Source: an uncultured Flavobacteriales bacterium (GTDB lineage Bacteria > Bacteroidota > Bacteroidia > Flavobacteriales_D > Parvicellaceae). Taken from it: a DNA stretch of 64,000 nucleotides. Positions 36,929 to 45,994 of the stretch are shown here, one piece after another. How positions within the stretch are numbered: position 1 is the stretch's first letter; each line of letters opens with the position of its first letter. The DNA is taken from contig CALSMU010000014.1 in NCBI GenBank assembly GCA_943787535.1, positions 1 to 64,000 on the forward strand. The letters are read 5' to 3'. Both the position numbers and the translations under genes were made by a program. The notes under the pieces are model-generated. The model was not told where the DNA came from, did not search any database, and saw nothing but the letters and a program-made list of their open reading frames with translations.

Positions 36929-37654
36929 ATGAGAAGCATCACATTCCTAACCCTACTTCTAATAAGCAGTTTTAGTTTTGCTCAAAAAGGATTGACGAGT
37001 TTTGGACTTCAATTTAAGCCAATTGTTCCAGTAAGTTATTTCAATGCAGGCCCTGTTAATTTAAGTGATTCGATTGTAAATATTGAGATCAAACAGAAGC
37101 CTGGCTACAGCATGGGAATGATTATTCGCCATAATGTTACGAACTTAATTTCATTTGAGACGGGAATTAACTACGTAAGAAGAAACTATTCTATAGAAGC
37201 CAAATCAAAGATAAATACCTTGGACGACCAACTAGAGTTTGGATTTGTAAATTATGAAATTCCGCTTCAAGCTCTGGTCTACGTTCAACTTTCACGAAGC
37301 TTATTTATGAACGTTTCAAGTGGCATAGGCTTAAACGCTTACCCTTCTCATGTTATTAGCTTTGGGGAAAACTTATTATTGGAGCAGCTATCTCTCAGAG
37401 GAAGAATAATTGGATTGAGCTATTTGGCAAATATTGGCTTTGAATACAAGACAGAGGAAAAAGGAAATTTTTATTTAGGAGCTTCACTTGTTACTCCGCT
37501 TTCGCCGCTTACACAAACGCAAATAAAATACGAATATCAAAACACAAGCTTTACTGAATTTACCTCTTTCTTAAATGGGAATTATATTACCATAGATTTA
37601 CGTTATTTTTTCGCCGCGAGAGAAAGAATGACTCCCTCGCTCCTCGAATTATAG
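36929..37654 (+). CDS. Outer-membrane beta-barrel protein
   Basis: 241 residues with a signal peptide (TLLLISSFSFAQ). The mature part starts GLTSFGLQFKPIVPVSYFNA and shows alternating strands (NLISFETGINYVRRNYSI, LFMNVSSGIGLNAYP, YLANIGFEYKTEEKGNFYLG) as in the small OmpW/PorT-like barrels of Bacteroidota. Role unknown. Following 37655-37790 shows no feature. Confidence 0.7.
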   Translation: MRSITFLTLLLISSFSFAQKGLTSFGLQFKPIVPVSYFNAGPVNLSDSIVNIEIKQKPGYSMGMIIRHNVTNLISFETGINYVRRNYSIEAKSKINTLDDQLEFGFVNYEIPLQALVYVQLSRSLFMNVSSGIGLNAYPSHVISFGENLLLEQLSLRGRIIGLSYLANIGFEYKTEEKGNFYLGASLVTPLSPLTQTQIKYEYQNTSFTEFTSFLNGNYITIDLRYFFAARERMTPSLLEL

Positions 37655-37790
37655 CCACATCGGTTGGAAAGCAATCTAACAACGTTTGGAAACTACAATT
37701 GCTTTACTTTGTGTAAACAAGCAACCATTTTTTCTCAATCTGCGTTAATATAGATATATTTACATCTTACAGGATTAATCTATTGACTTC

Positions 37791-40700
37791 ATGAAGCGTT
37801 TTTTGCTTGTTACTTTTTATTGGTCGTCTACTTCGTTCTAATGGTTGCTCAAGCACCAGATGGTTTTCCATCTACGTTTAGCGCTGCGGGAAGTGGTAAT
37901 TGGAACACTGGAATGATACGTGGTACATTTAGGACCCAGGATGTGCACTGGTCCGGATCCCGGCAACATACCCGATGGGGATGATTATGTAATACCATTG
38001 AGCAACCACGACGTTACGGTTACTGCAAATGCTGGATTTGGACATCTGGAGTTTAGTGCCTCTGGTACCATAATGCGCCTACATTAACCATTAATTCAGG
38101 AATGAGTTTAGTTGGTTATACGGATGTAGAAGATGGGGCAATAACATTTGACGGCGAGTGGAGGGAAACTCGCCAACGCCGGAACGAAAGCATTGACTTG
38201 TAATATTCTAGGAACTGTTGAATGCTTGCACCTAACCATGGAAACTGCATCACTTCGCTTGGAAATATTGTTTGCAATCTTAGAGAATGGCGGCACATTA
38301 ACAATTGACGATGATTTAACGCTGAATTCTGCATGGATCTGCAGTTACGGATGTTGTGCTTGGATGCCGGACAACCACTGGCACAGGCAATGTGCTTAGC
38401 CTAGGTGGCTCTTTAATTTATGGGGAAAATGCTGGCGGTGCTTTTATTGGAGGAGTTATTGACATGGGTAATGGAGCTGGTGTAAGTACGTTCAACTTTA
38501 ATGGCACTGCGCCTCAAATAATTGAAATGGGCGACCCCTCTGATTTACGATATTCTGATATAAAGATTTCTAATTCTTCCAATGCAAGTCTAGGGTCATC
38601 GGTTTCTACAACTAATGTAACCGGAGGCATAACGGTTTCTGTTGGGGCCGTTTTTGATGATAATGGGTTCAGTAATGACTTTATTGGCGATATGATAAAT
38701 TCCGGAACATTTAACACTTCTGGAACGAATGTGTTTCTTGGTGAAATTACCAGCTCAGGTACAATTGCCGCCTCTGGTTCAATTGATTTGTCCGGAGATT
38801 TTACCAATAGCGGAACATTCACTTCCACAGGTTGCAATATTAACATATCAGGGGATTGGAACAATACAGGAACCTACACCTATTTTTCGGGAGACAACGT
38901 TACTTTTGATGGTGGCGGAACTAGCACGATAACAGGAGCAACAGACTGGTATGAATTAACTGCGGATAAAGATTCGGGCTTTCCGTTACTAGCGGAGCAC
39001 AAAATATTTACGGTATTTTGGATTTAGATCAAGGAACATTCACCTCAGGAGGCCTAGTAACCCTGATTTCTGATGCTACTGGTACAGCTCAAATGGACGA
39101 TATAGGAAGTGCAACTTTCTCAGGCGATTTAACGGTTCAAAGGAGAATTGCGAAAACTTTTCAATCATTTCTTTCTCTTGGCTCTTCTGTTTCAGGCACA
39201 ACATTGGCTTCTTGGCAGGATGATAACATTATTTATTCAGGAGATGGTGTTGGAACTTTTACAGGTGCAGATTACGAAACTTTTGGCTGGCACAACTACC
39301 TATTGGTATGATGAAGCCGAGCGGCACGATGGCGTAATGAACGATGGCTTTACTACCGCCACGACTACTAGTCAATCGGTTGGAGCATCGAATGATTATA
39401 AAGCGTTTCACTATCTATACTGATGCAGTTACCTATAACCTTAGATGTTACTGGAGCTCCCAATACGGGGAATGTGAACATACCGTTGCAATACGATGGT
39501 GATTCTTGCTGGAACATCCCCAAGCTGGGTGGAATTTAATAGCAAACCCATATCCATGTACAATCGATTGGGAATCAATTCATGGTGGAACACTTCGGAA
39601 CTCTTATTGATGGGTTTTCTTGTATATAATGATGGTCTATCTAATTATGACTACTATGATGGGCGATGCTACACACTGGTTCTCAGTTGCAGCGACCCAA
39701 TTTATACCGCATACACAAGGCTTTTGGGTGCGTTCTACAGGTTTACCAACTTTAGCTATTACAGAATCAGACAAGAATACAACCGACCAAGCATTTTACA
39801 AGTCTTCATCGACTAATTTAATGCGCATTGGATTAGCTGGAAATGTAAACACCTTTGGTGATGCCGCGGTTTTAATTGAAGGAAATAATTACACGGTAGA
39901 TTATGATGCGGAAGTAGATGTGCAAAAGTTTACAACATTAGACCCAGATAACGCTCCTAGTTTGTATACGGTTACACCGGATGGTCATGATGTTTGTTTT
40001 AACAAAATTCCTTCAGCGAGTGTTTCAATTCCGCTGGTTGCAAAAGCAGGAACAATTGCTCAAGGAGATTACACATTAAACTTTGATATTCCTTCCGAAT
40101 TTATGTTAGGGGCTTGTATGACGCTAGAAGATTTACACACAGGAAACACTGTTGATTTAAGAGCGGACACATCTTATACCTATGCTACTAGCGATACAAC
40201 AACACTTCCTCGCTTTATAATTCACATAGTTAAAGATTTTAATACTCAGGTTGGTGATTTAACTTGTTTTGGAACATCAGATGGAACGGTAACTATTGAT
40301 GGTACAGGAATTTCAGGATCGGTATTTGAGCTTTTAGATGGGGCAGGAAATGTTGTTTTTAGTGGTTATCCAGTGAACGATTCTATTGAAATCGCAAACT
40401 TACCCTTTGGAAACTACGATGTAACTACAAATCATGTGGGCGTTTGTTCAATAGGAAACTTCTCTGTATCAGTTAATGAACCGGCACAAGTAATTGCTAA
40501 TTTTGATTTGGTAGAAGACACTGTATACCTTAGCCAAGGAGGCTTGTTAGAAGTTAGCAACTTGTCATCAGGAACGAACTATGCTTGGGACTTTGGTGAC
40601 GGAAACACGAGTATAGAAGAAACGCCTACACATGTTTATACTGCTCCAGGAGTGTATCAAGTAATGCTGTCAGCAGATAATGACAATGTTGGTCAGTGTA

Positions 40701-41008
40701 CCGAAGTAACAAGCAGAAATGTTGTTGTAATGAACGAACCTTTGTCAATTCTTGCTATGCAATGGGAAGATAATGCCAATGCTTTTGTAAACAACGGAAA
40801 AGTGGTAGTTGATTTTGACTTAGAAGACCATTCTAACCTTGAGATATCGCTAGTTGACGTCAATGGAAAGCTGATTCTTTCTAAGGAGTATGCTATTTCC
40901 AATGGTAGAATAGACCTTGTCAATACAGATGAGGTTGCTAGCGGCGTTTATTTTGTGAACATTACTATTGAAGGGAAAAGAAAAAGTCAAAAACTATTTG
41001 TAGATTAG
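37791..41008 (+). CDS. Large T9SS-secreted PKD-domain protein, heavily frameshifted in its 5' half
   Basis: About 1070 codons in all. The 5' part (37791-39850) changes frame many times: readable pieces include MKRFLLVTF, then APDGFPSTFSAAGSGNWNTG, 38356-39027, and 39018-39311. The 3' part (39620-41008) is clean and holds a PKD domain (NYAWDFGDGNTSIEETPTHV, near 40580-40680) and a C-terminal T9SS sorting domain (LEISLVDVNGKLILSKEY to the end). Repeated NSGT / TFNTSG strands suggest a filamentous beta-solenoid adhesin-like body. Family unassigned. Probably one real gene with consensus errors, since the 3' end shows no decay. Confidence 0.65.
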
Positions 41009-41026
41009 GCCGCGCACATGAATTGT

Positions 41027-41057
41027 AAAAAAGGCTTTCTAAGTTGTGAGCTTTTTT
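41027..41057 (+). terminator. Terminator after the frameshifted T9SS gene
   Basis: AAAAAAGGCT (41027-41036) pairs with AGC-TTTTTT (41049-41057) with one bulged base, followed by CTTTTTT. Confidence 0.5.
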
Positions 41058-41109
41058 CTTTTTTAGATAGAGACTCATGTAGACTTGTTCCAGAATTAAA
41101 TAACTTAAT

Positions 41110-42042
41110 ATGTCCAAAATATTATTCATTACTATATTTACAATAGCTTTTTGTAACCTTTCTGAAAATCAAATTAATGCTCAAACGGACTCTACTGAAT
41201 TTGTGAAACCAAGATTATTTTTGATAACTACTATTGGTGGTGGAGAATTTGTTGGAACCATAATTTCAGATGATTCAAAGGAAGTGGTGATTAAAACAAA
41301 AGACAGAGGAGAAGTTTCCATTCCAAAATACCAAGTTAAAAGCATGAAAGAGCTTGAAGAGGGGCAGCTTAACAAGGATGGAGATTACGTTAGTGACCCT
41401 TTATTCGCTACTCGCTACTTTATTACAACAAACTCATTTCCATTGAAGAAAGGAGATAATTATACTTCTTTAAACTTATTTGGACCTGAGTTTCATTTTG
41501 GTGTAGGGGAAAAATTTGGAATTGGTGTAATGACATCGTGGTTTGGAATTCCTATTATCGGCACAGCAAAATATAGCATTAACTTAAGCGAAACAGCTAA
41601 TGTAGGAATTGGAGCTCTTGTGGGCACAGGGTCATGGGCTGTGCCAGACTTTTTTGGAGCACTTCCTTTCGGAACATTGACTTTCGGAACTAGTAAGTCA
41701 AACATTAATTTTTCAGCGGGTTACGGGGCTATTTCAGTTGGAAATGGTGCTGATGGTACCGCACTTTTTTCAGTTGCAGGAGCTATTGGAAACGGAGGCA
41801 AAGTTAGTTTTGTATTCGACAGCTTTATTGTTCCTATTAATCGAAGCCAATCGACTTATAATCCCAACACTGGTAATTATACAGTTTCAACATATAAAGC
41901 GATATTTGCATTAATTATTCCCGGTGTTAGGTTACAAACGAATGATGATAAGGCGTTTCAAATTGGGTTTGCTGGAGCCTATTTTGATGGTGATGTTGTT
42001 CCGTTGCCAGTTCCGATGGTAACTTGGTTTAGACGTTTATAA
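41110..42042 (+). CDS. Secreted or outer-membrane protein of unknown function
   Basis: 310 residues. A signal peptide (about 1-25) is followed by a small beta-domain (LFLITTIGGGEFVGTIISDD to YQVKSMKELEEG), which looks like an SH3-like/DUF region seen at the start of Bacteroidota barrel proteins. Then come about 200 glycine-rich beta-barrel-like residues (NLFGPEFHFGVGEKFGIGVM, GTLTFGTSKSNINFSAGYGA). Probably an outer-membrane protein. It ends in a strong two-way terminator. Confidence 0.6.
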   Translation: MSKILFITIFTIAFCNLSENQINAQTDSTEFVKPRLFLITTIGGGEFVGTIISDDSKEVVIKTKDRGEVSIPKYQVKSMKELEEGQLNKDGDYVSDPLFATRYFITTNSFPLKKGDNYTSLNLFGPEFHFGVGEKFGIGVMTSWFGIPIIGTAKYSINLSETANVGIGALVGTGSWAVPDFFGALPFGTLTFGTSKSNINFSAGYGAISVGNGADGTALFSVAGAIGNGGKVSFVFDSFIVPINRSQSTYNPNTGNYTVSTYKAIFALIIPGVRLQTNDDKAFQIGFAGAYFDGDVVPLPVPMVTWFRRL

Positions 42043-42059
42043 TTTACAGGTATTCACAG

Positions 42060-42097
42060 AAACAAAAAAGGAGGCTATTTAGCCTCCTTTTTTGTTT
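42060..42097. terminator. Bidirectional terminator between convergent genes
   Basis: ACAAAAAAGGAGGCTA (42062-42077) and TAGCCTCCTTTTTTGT (42080-42095) form a perfect stem with a 2-nt loop, extended by two A-T pairs. It serves the plus gene ending at 42042 and the minus gene ending at 42116. Confidence 0.9.
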
Positions 42098-42115
42098 GCC
42101 AAAAGATTAGTTGAA

Positions 42116-42652
42116 CTAATCTGTAAGTTCAAATGTGCCAAAGAATGTATCCACTCTATCTTGTGTAACGTAACTTCCGTCTCTAATAACACCAATTTGG
42201 TACAACCTATTTCCCACTAAATACATTTGGTATTCGATGTGCATCGTTTCTGCAACTCCTTTAAAGTGTAAACCAGAGTTTCCATCTAAACTTACCTCTT
42301 CTTCTAAATCGAAATGTGTAACCCCCATGCTGTTTACCACACCTTCCTTTCCTCCTGCTAACATATCAGCGGTAGACCCAGCTTCAACAATGGCGCTTGG
42401 ATAATCGTTATATCCTATAATATAAGCTTCCGTAAGGCTCTTTTCATATAAAAACATTGTAATCTCAATTTCTCCAAGTTCAGTAGGAACTGATTGGGAG
42501 CTTACCTCAGGAGTAGCGCCAAGAAAGTTAACCTTAAACCGCCCGTCTTCAGATTCATACATAACCTCAATTTCAGCAGGTACATTATCAACAGACCCGC
42601 AAGCTGAGAATATAATTAAAGCTGTAATACATGTTATTATTTGTAATTTCAT
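42116..42652 (-). CDS. Lipoprotein of unknown function
   Basis: 178 residues with a lipoprotein signal (TALIIFSAC). The mature domain, about 150 residues (FKVNFLGATPEVSSQSVPTE, VSLDGNSGLHFKGVAETMHI, YLVGNRLYQIGVIRDG), has the strand pattern of PsbP/DUF1795-type or similar lipid-binding folds, but this is only a likeness. A separate terminator in front of it (42684-42709) ends the next gene. Confidence 0.6.
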   Translation of the reverse strand: MKLQIITCITALIIFSACGSVDNVPAEIEVMYESEDGRFKVNFLGATPEVSSQSVPTELGEIEITMFLYEKSLTEAYIIGYNDYPSAIVEAGSTADMLAGGKEGVVNSMGVTHFDLEEEVSLDGNSGLHFKGVAETMHIEYQMYLVGNRLYQIGVIRDGSYVTQDRVDTFFGTFELTD

Positions 42653-42683
42653 TTTTTGTTTTTTTTGGATTTTCTATAATAAA

Positions 42684-42709
42684 AAAGCCCACTGATTAAA
42701 GTGGGCTTT
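42684..42709 (-). terminator. Terminator after the OmpA/TPR lipoprotein gene
   Basis: AAAGCCCACT (42684-42693) pairs with AGTGGGCTTT (42700-42709) with a 6-nt loop. On the minus strand it is followed by TTTTAT, 28 bp past the stop at 42737. Confidence 0.85.
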
Positions 42710-42736
42710 CAGTTTTTAAATTAGTAATCTCTACAA

Positions 42737-44467
42737 TTAATCAACCATTGCTTTGAAATCAGCATTTAAGAAGTATTTCACAAACTCTCTATCTTTAGAA
42801 GCTTTTGCTTTAAAATCAGCATCTTTTTCAATAGCTGTTTTTAGGTTACTAAATACTAGGTCAGAGTTATTTGTTCTTGCGCCTACAATTGCTTTCAAAT
42901 AATATGCTAGCGCTGAATCATTGTTGTCAGCAGCTTCAATTACCTCTAGGGCTCCAGCAGCATCTCCAGAAACAATCTTTGCAATAGCAATATTTAACGT
43001 GCTGTAACCATCCATGTTAGCTAAAGCCTCCGCATAATCAGCCGATTGAATTTTTATTAAGCCCATGTTGTACTTGGTTTCGTTTGAAGTTCCTGCTTCA
43101 GTAAATAATTCTAAAGCTTTTTCTCGTCCTGCTTTATCTTTACCTGCTTTTACATGCGTTACAGCGCCGATGTTATTTATTGAAATTGGGTTAGCTTCGA
43201 TTTCGTTTGCTTTTTCAAATTGAACGCCTGCACCATCAAGATCGCTTTGTAAGTACAATACGTATCCTACGTTGTTGGCACCTCTATAATCATCTACAAA
43301 GTTTTTCTCAGCTATTTTATAGATTCTTAGTTTTTCATTTAAGTCTTCAGTTAATGTAGCGGCAAAAAGAACCTCTTCAATCGTTAATGTATCAGGATTA
43401 GTTGTAGTAAGAGCAGTTAATTCTTCATCGCTCCAACCAATTTGATCGTAAGTTAAAGTAATAACAGACCTTCTAAGCTGCGGCAAAACATCTTTCTCTA
43501 AGAATTTATATGTCTTAGCCATGTTCCTAATGTCTTGCTCTCTTTTGTTCGGATCTTGAGTCATTTCAAGAACTCTTAAAATAAGGTCTTTGTCTTCGTG
43601 TGCTGTTTTTTGAACTTCAGCACTGAAACCATCCCAATCTTCACCTTTAGGGGTTTTGGAGATAAAAGCTTCTTCCATTCCTGGAGCAAAATTTAACTTC
43701 TTCATCAATTTAGAAACATATGCAGAAGCAGAAGTAGCACGATCCCCGGCTAGATTTGCATTCTTATCAATCTCTCCTTCAGGAGAAGCGTAAGACATAA
43801 CATTAACTCCTTTCATTTCCCTTCTAATATTAATGGCAGCATCTGTAGCAAATATTTCAAAGTCTTTAATGTCTTGGTCTTTTAATTCAGCCCCATTTAC
43901 ATTGAATTTCCCTTTTTTGTAATTGATTATGGCATTAATACTTTCTTCAGTAGTTCTAACAAATTTGTCATTTGCCATAATTACTTTATCATCAAATTCC
44001 ATTAGATACGGAGTAATAATTGTACCATCTGCAATTTTTTCAGTAGTTATTTCTTCTTTAACCGTTTCTTTTTTCCCTTTCTTTACTACAAGTTTAACAA
44101 CTAATTCTCCCTCTTGCATGCAAGGGTTATAAGGAAGGGTAGAGTTATAGACAACTGTTTTACCTTCTTTTGGTATAACAGTACCATTTCCAGCAGCCTT
44201 TGCTCCTTGATATACAGCCATTTCAAAAGGAATCTCGGTTCCGTCTTTACAAATGAAAGTAGGCGTTGCTTCGACAATTGCCTTTGCGTTTAACCCTTTT
44301 TCCACAAAAGTAGCGTTGATTTGCAAATCAACCTCGTCTCCGTGCATTTCCAATGGGTTTTCTTTTACCTTGTAATCAAGGTCTTTTATTAAATCACAAC
44401 TTCCCAATAGTAATCCTGTAGAAACTATAGAGGTAAGGGCGATGTTTTTAAGTATGCTTCTTTTCAT
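42737..44467 (-). CDS. OmpA-like and TPR-containing lipoprotein
   Basis: 576 residues. Lipoprotein signal (TGLLLGSC) with Cys near residue 24. N-terminal about 150 residues form a beta-rich domain (LQINATFVEKGLNAKAIVEA). Middle: a peptidoglycan-binding OmpA-like region seen in GVNVMSYASPEGEIDKNANL followed by AGDRATSASAYVSKLMKKL. C-terminal (about 370-576): TPR-like helices (EKLRIYKIAEKNFVDDYRGA, ALELFTEAGTSNETKYNMGL, ALAYYLKAIVGARTNNSDLV). Probably an outer-membrane-anchored lipoprotein that contacts the cell wall. No direct partner is adjacent; a near -7 box TATACTTG sits about 45 nt upstream. Confidence 0.75.
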   Translation of the reverse strand: MKRSILKNIALTSIVSTGLLLGSCDLIKDLDYKVKENPLEMHGDEVDLQINATFVEKGLNAKAIVEATPTFICKDGTEIPFEMAVYQGAKAAGNGTVIPKEGKTVVYNSTLPYNPCMQEGELVVKLVVKKGKKETVKEEITTEKIADGTIITPYLMEFDDKVIMANDKFVRTTEESINAIINYKKGKFNVNGAELKDQDIKDFEIFATDAAINIRREMKGVNVMSYASPEGEIDKNANLAGDRATSASAYVSKLMKKLNFAPGMEEAFISKTPKGEDWDGFSAEVQKTAHEDKDLILRVLEMTQDPNKREQDIRNMAKTYKFLEKDVLPQLRRSVITLTYDQIGWSDEELTALTTTNPDTLTIEEVLFAATLTEDLNEKLRIYKIAEKNFVDDYRGANNVGYVLYLQSDLDGAGVQFEKANEIEANPISINNIGAVTHVKAGKDKAGREKALELFTEAGTSNETKYNMGLIKIQSADYAEALANMDGYSTLNIAIAKIVSGDAAGALEVIEAADNNDSALAYYLKAIVGARTNNSDLVFSNLKTAIEKDADFKAKASKDREFVKYFLNADFKAMVD

Positions 44468-44655
44468 TTTTATTGTATTTAAACCTTTCAGTTTTATTTT
44501 CTAAATATCGTGCAAGTATAAGTAAGTTTTTTTGTTTATGAAAGGATGAATGACATCAATAAGCAAAAACAGATGTTTTTAATGCGAATTTCAGAAGGTA
44601 TCTTCCTTAAAAACAGAATACTAACTCTGGTGCTTTGTGTGTGATTCAACTCTTT

Positions 44656-45285
44656 CTATTTTATTAAATTAATGCGCTTAATTCCCTCAGGATGTTGACT
44701 CGAAAGTAATTCTTCAAATGATTGTTTTAACCATTCAGGTTTTTCAAGGTTTATTTCGTTTGCGTTGATGTAAAGTATTGGTATGCCATCTATTCTTTGT
44801 AAGAAATTTTCATAGCCCTTGCTTAAAGTAAATAAATAGTCTGGAGAGATTTCTTTTTCGTATAACCTACCCCTTGAGATAATGTTTTTTTGTAATTCGT
44901 CAAGTGGCCTGTTCAAAAACAAAAGGATATCTGGTTTTGGCACTGTTTTATAAAGTGAGCCCATTAATTCATTTATAAGATCAAACTCTTTGGAGCTCAA
45001 GTTCATTTTTGAAAAGATTAAACTTTTCAATGGGTAATAATCTGAAAAAATTAAATTATGCGGCTGCGAATGAAACTGAAGCAATTGTTTACTTCTGTCC
45101 AGCACAAATTGTACTTCAGCATAGAGAGCATAACTATTGTCATCGTAGAAGTCCTTGAGAAATTCATTTTCTTCAAACTCTTCCAGCAAGAGGTCACCAT
45201 TAAATTTTTTTGCTAGGAAATTTACCAATGTAGTTTTTCCAGCTCCAATGTTTCCTTCGATAGCTATATGTTTGTAATTAAGCAT
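44656..45285 (-). CDS. Deoxynucleoside kinase (dNK family), overlapping folK
   Basis: 209 residues. P-loop IAIEGNIGAGKTTLVNFLAK, DYYPLKSL region (the DRS-like motif is changed), ISRGRLYEKEIS (the arginine-rich R-G-R lid region) and a final NANEINL. It phosphorylates a deoxynucleoside for salvage. Its ATG overlaps the last 8 bp of folK, so the two are translationally coupled. A second paralogue is at 51708-52322, so the pair may have different base preferences. Confidence 0.85.
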   Translation of the reverse strand: MLNYKHIAIEGNIGAGKTTLVNFLAKKFNGDLLLEEFEENEFLKDFYDDNSYALYAEVQFVLDRSKQLLQFHSQPHNLIFSDYYPLKSLIFSKMNLSSKEFDLINELMGSLYKTVPKPDILLFLNRPLDELQKNIISRGRLYEKEISPDYLFTLSKGYENFLQRIDGIPILYINANEINLEKPEWLKQSFEELLSSQHPEGIKRINLIK

Positions 45286-45769
45286 TTAAAGTAGAAATTT
45301 TCGAAGGATCTGAACATAGTGCTAAAACCTGACTTGTTGTTTTTTGAAATGTTGGCACAACCCAGTTGGGAGCGATTTCGGCTAAAGGTTCCATACAAAA
45401 CCTTCTTTGGTGCATTCTTGGGTGCGGAATTTCCAAATTGTCCGTACAGATAATCAACTCTTCATAAAGCAAGACGTCAATGTCGATATTTCTGTCTGCA
45501 TACGTCTTATTCTTGAGCCTTGTTCTTCCCAGCTTAGCTTCTATTGAAAGACAGGTTTCCAATACTTTTTCTGGACTAAAATTTGTTTTAATAAGTACTG
45601 CTTGATTTAAAAAACTGTTTTTAGAGTCGTACCCCCAAGGATCAGATTCGTAAATTGACGAAGCGGCTACCAATGGTCCAATTTGCGCGATGATTAAGGA
45701 ACTCGCACTTGCCAATAAATTCAATCGATTATCGATATTACTTCCTAAAAGCAAAACGGTTTGTTTCAT
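45278..45769 (-). CDS. folK: 2-amino-4-hydroxy-6-hydroxymethyldihydropteridine diphosphokinase
   Basis: 163 residues, HPPK of folate biosynthesis, transferring pyrophosphate from ATP to the pterin. Signatures: LLGSNIDNRLNLLASASSLI, SIYESDPWGYDSKNSFLNQA, the metal-binding pair NIDIDVLLYEELI (Asp-x-Asp) and LEIPHPRMHQRRF. Length usual. The promoter -7 box TACTTTTG ends just 4 nt upstream of the ATG, so the message is probably leaderless. Confidence 0.95.
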   Translation of the reverse strand: MKQTVLLLGSNIDNRLNLLASASSLIIAQIGPLVAASSIYESDPWGYDSKNSFLNQAVLIKTNFSPEKVLETCLSIEAKLGRTRLKNKTYADRNIDIDVLLYEELIICTDNLEIPHPRMHQRRFCMEPLAEIAPNWVVPTFQKTTSQVLALCSDPSKISTLNA

Positions 45770-45773
45770 TCCA

Positions 45774-45781
45774 CAAAAGTA
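45774..45781 (-). promoter_or_regulatory. -7 promoter element of folK-dNK
   Basis: Minus strand TACTTTTG matches TAnnTTTG and ends 4 nt before the folK ATG; transcription would begin at or inside the start codon. Confidence 0.45.
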
Positions 45782-45925
45782 AATTTATTCTACTCAAAAT
45801 TTTAATTTCGACAGCCTCTATCTTAGATAGTTATTCACACCTAAAATGAGGGGTAAGATAGATTGAAAGCAAGATCTATCCGCTGGTAGGATTAATTTGC
45901 CATTAGTGTAGATAAAAATTTAGAA

Positions 45926-45933
45926 TACCTTTG
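45926..45933 (+). promoter_or_regulatory. -7 promoter element of sppA
   Basis: TACCTTTG matches TAnnTTTG, about 60 nt upstream of the sppA ATG. A TTG at 45897-45899 is 26 nt away, too far for a good -33. The rest of the 225-bp gap (45770-45994) shows only a 7-bp inverted repeat GATAGAT/ATCTATC near 45860. Confidence 0.45.
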
Positions 45934-45994
45934 TCTTTTTAACTTTACATTTACATCCATGAAAAAGGGGAGTATTTAATAAAAATCAAAAATT

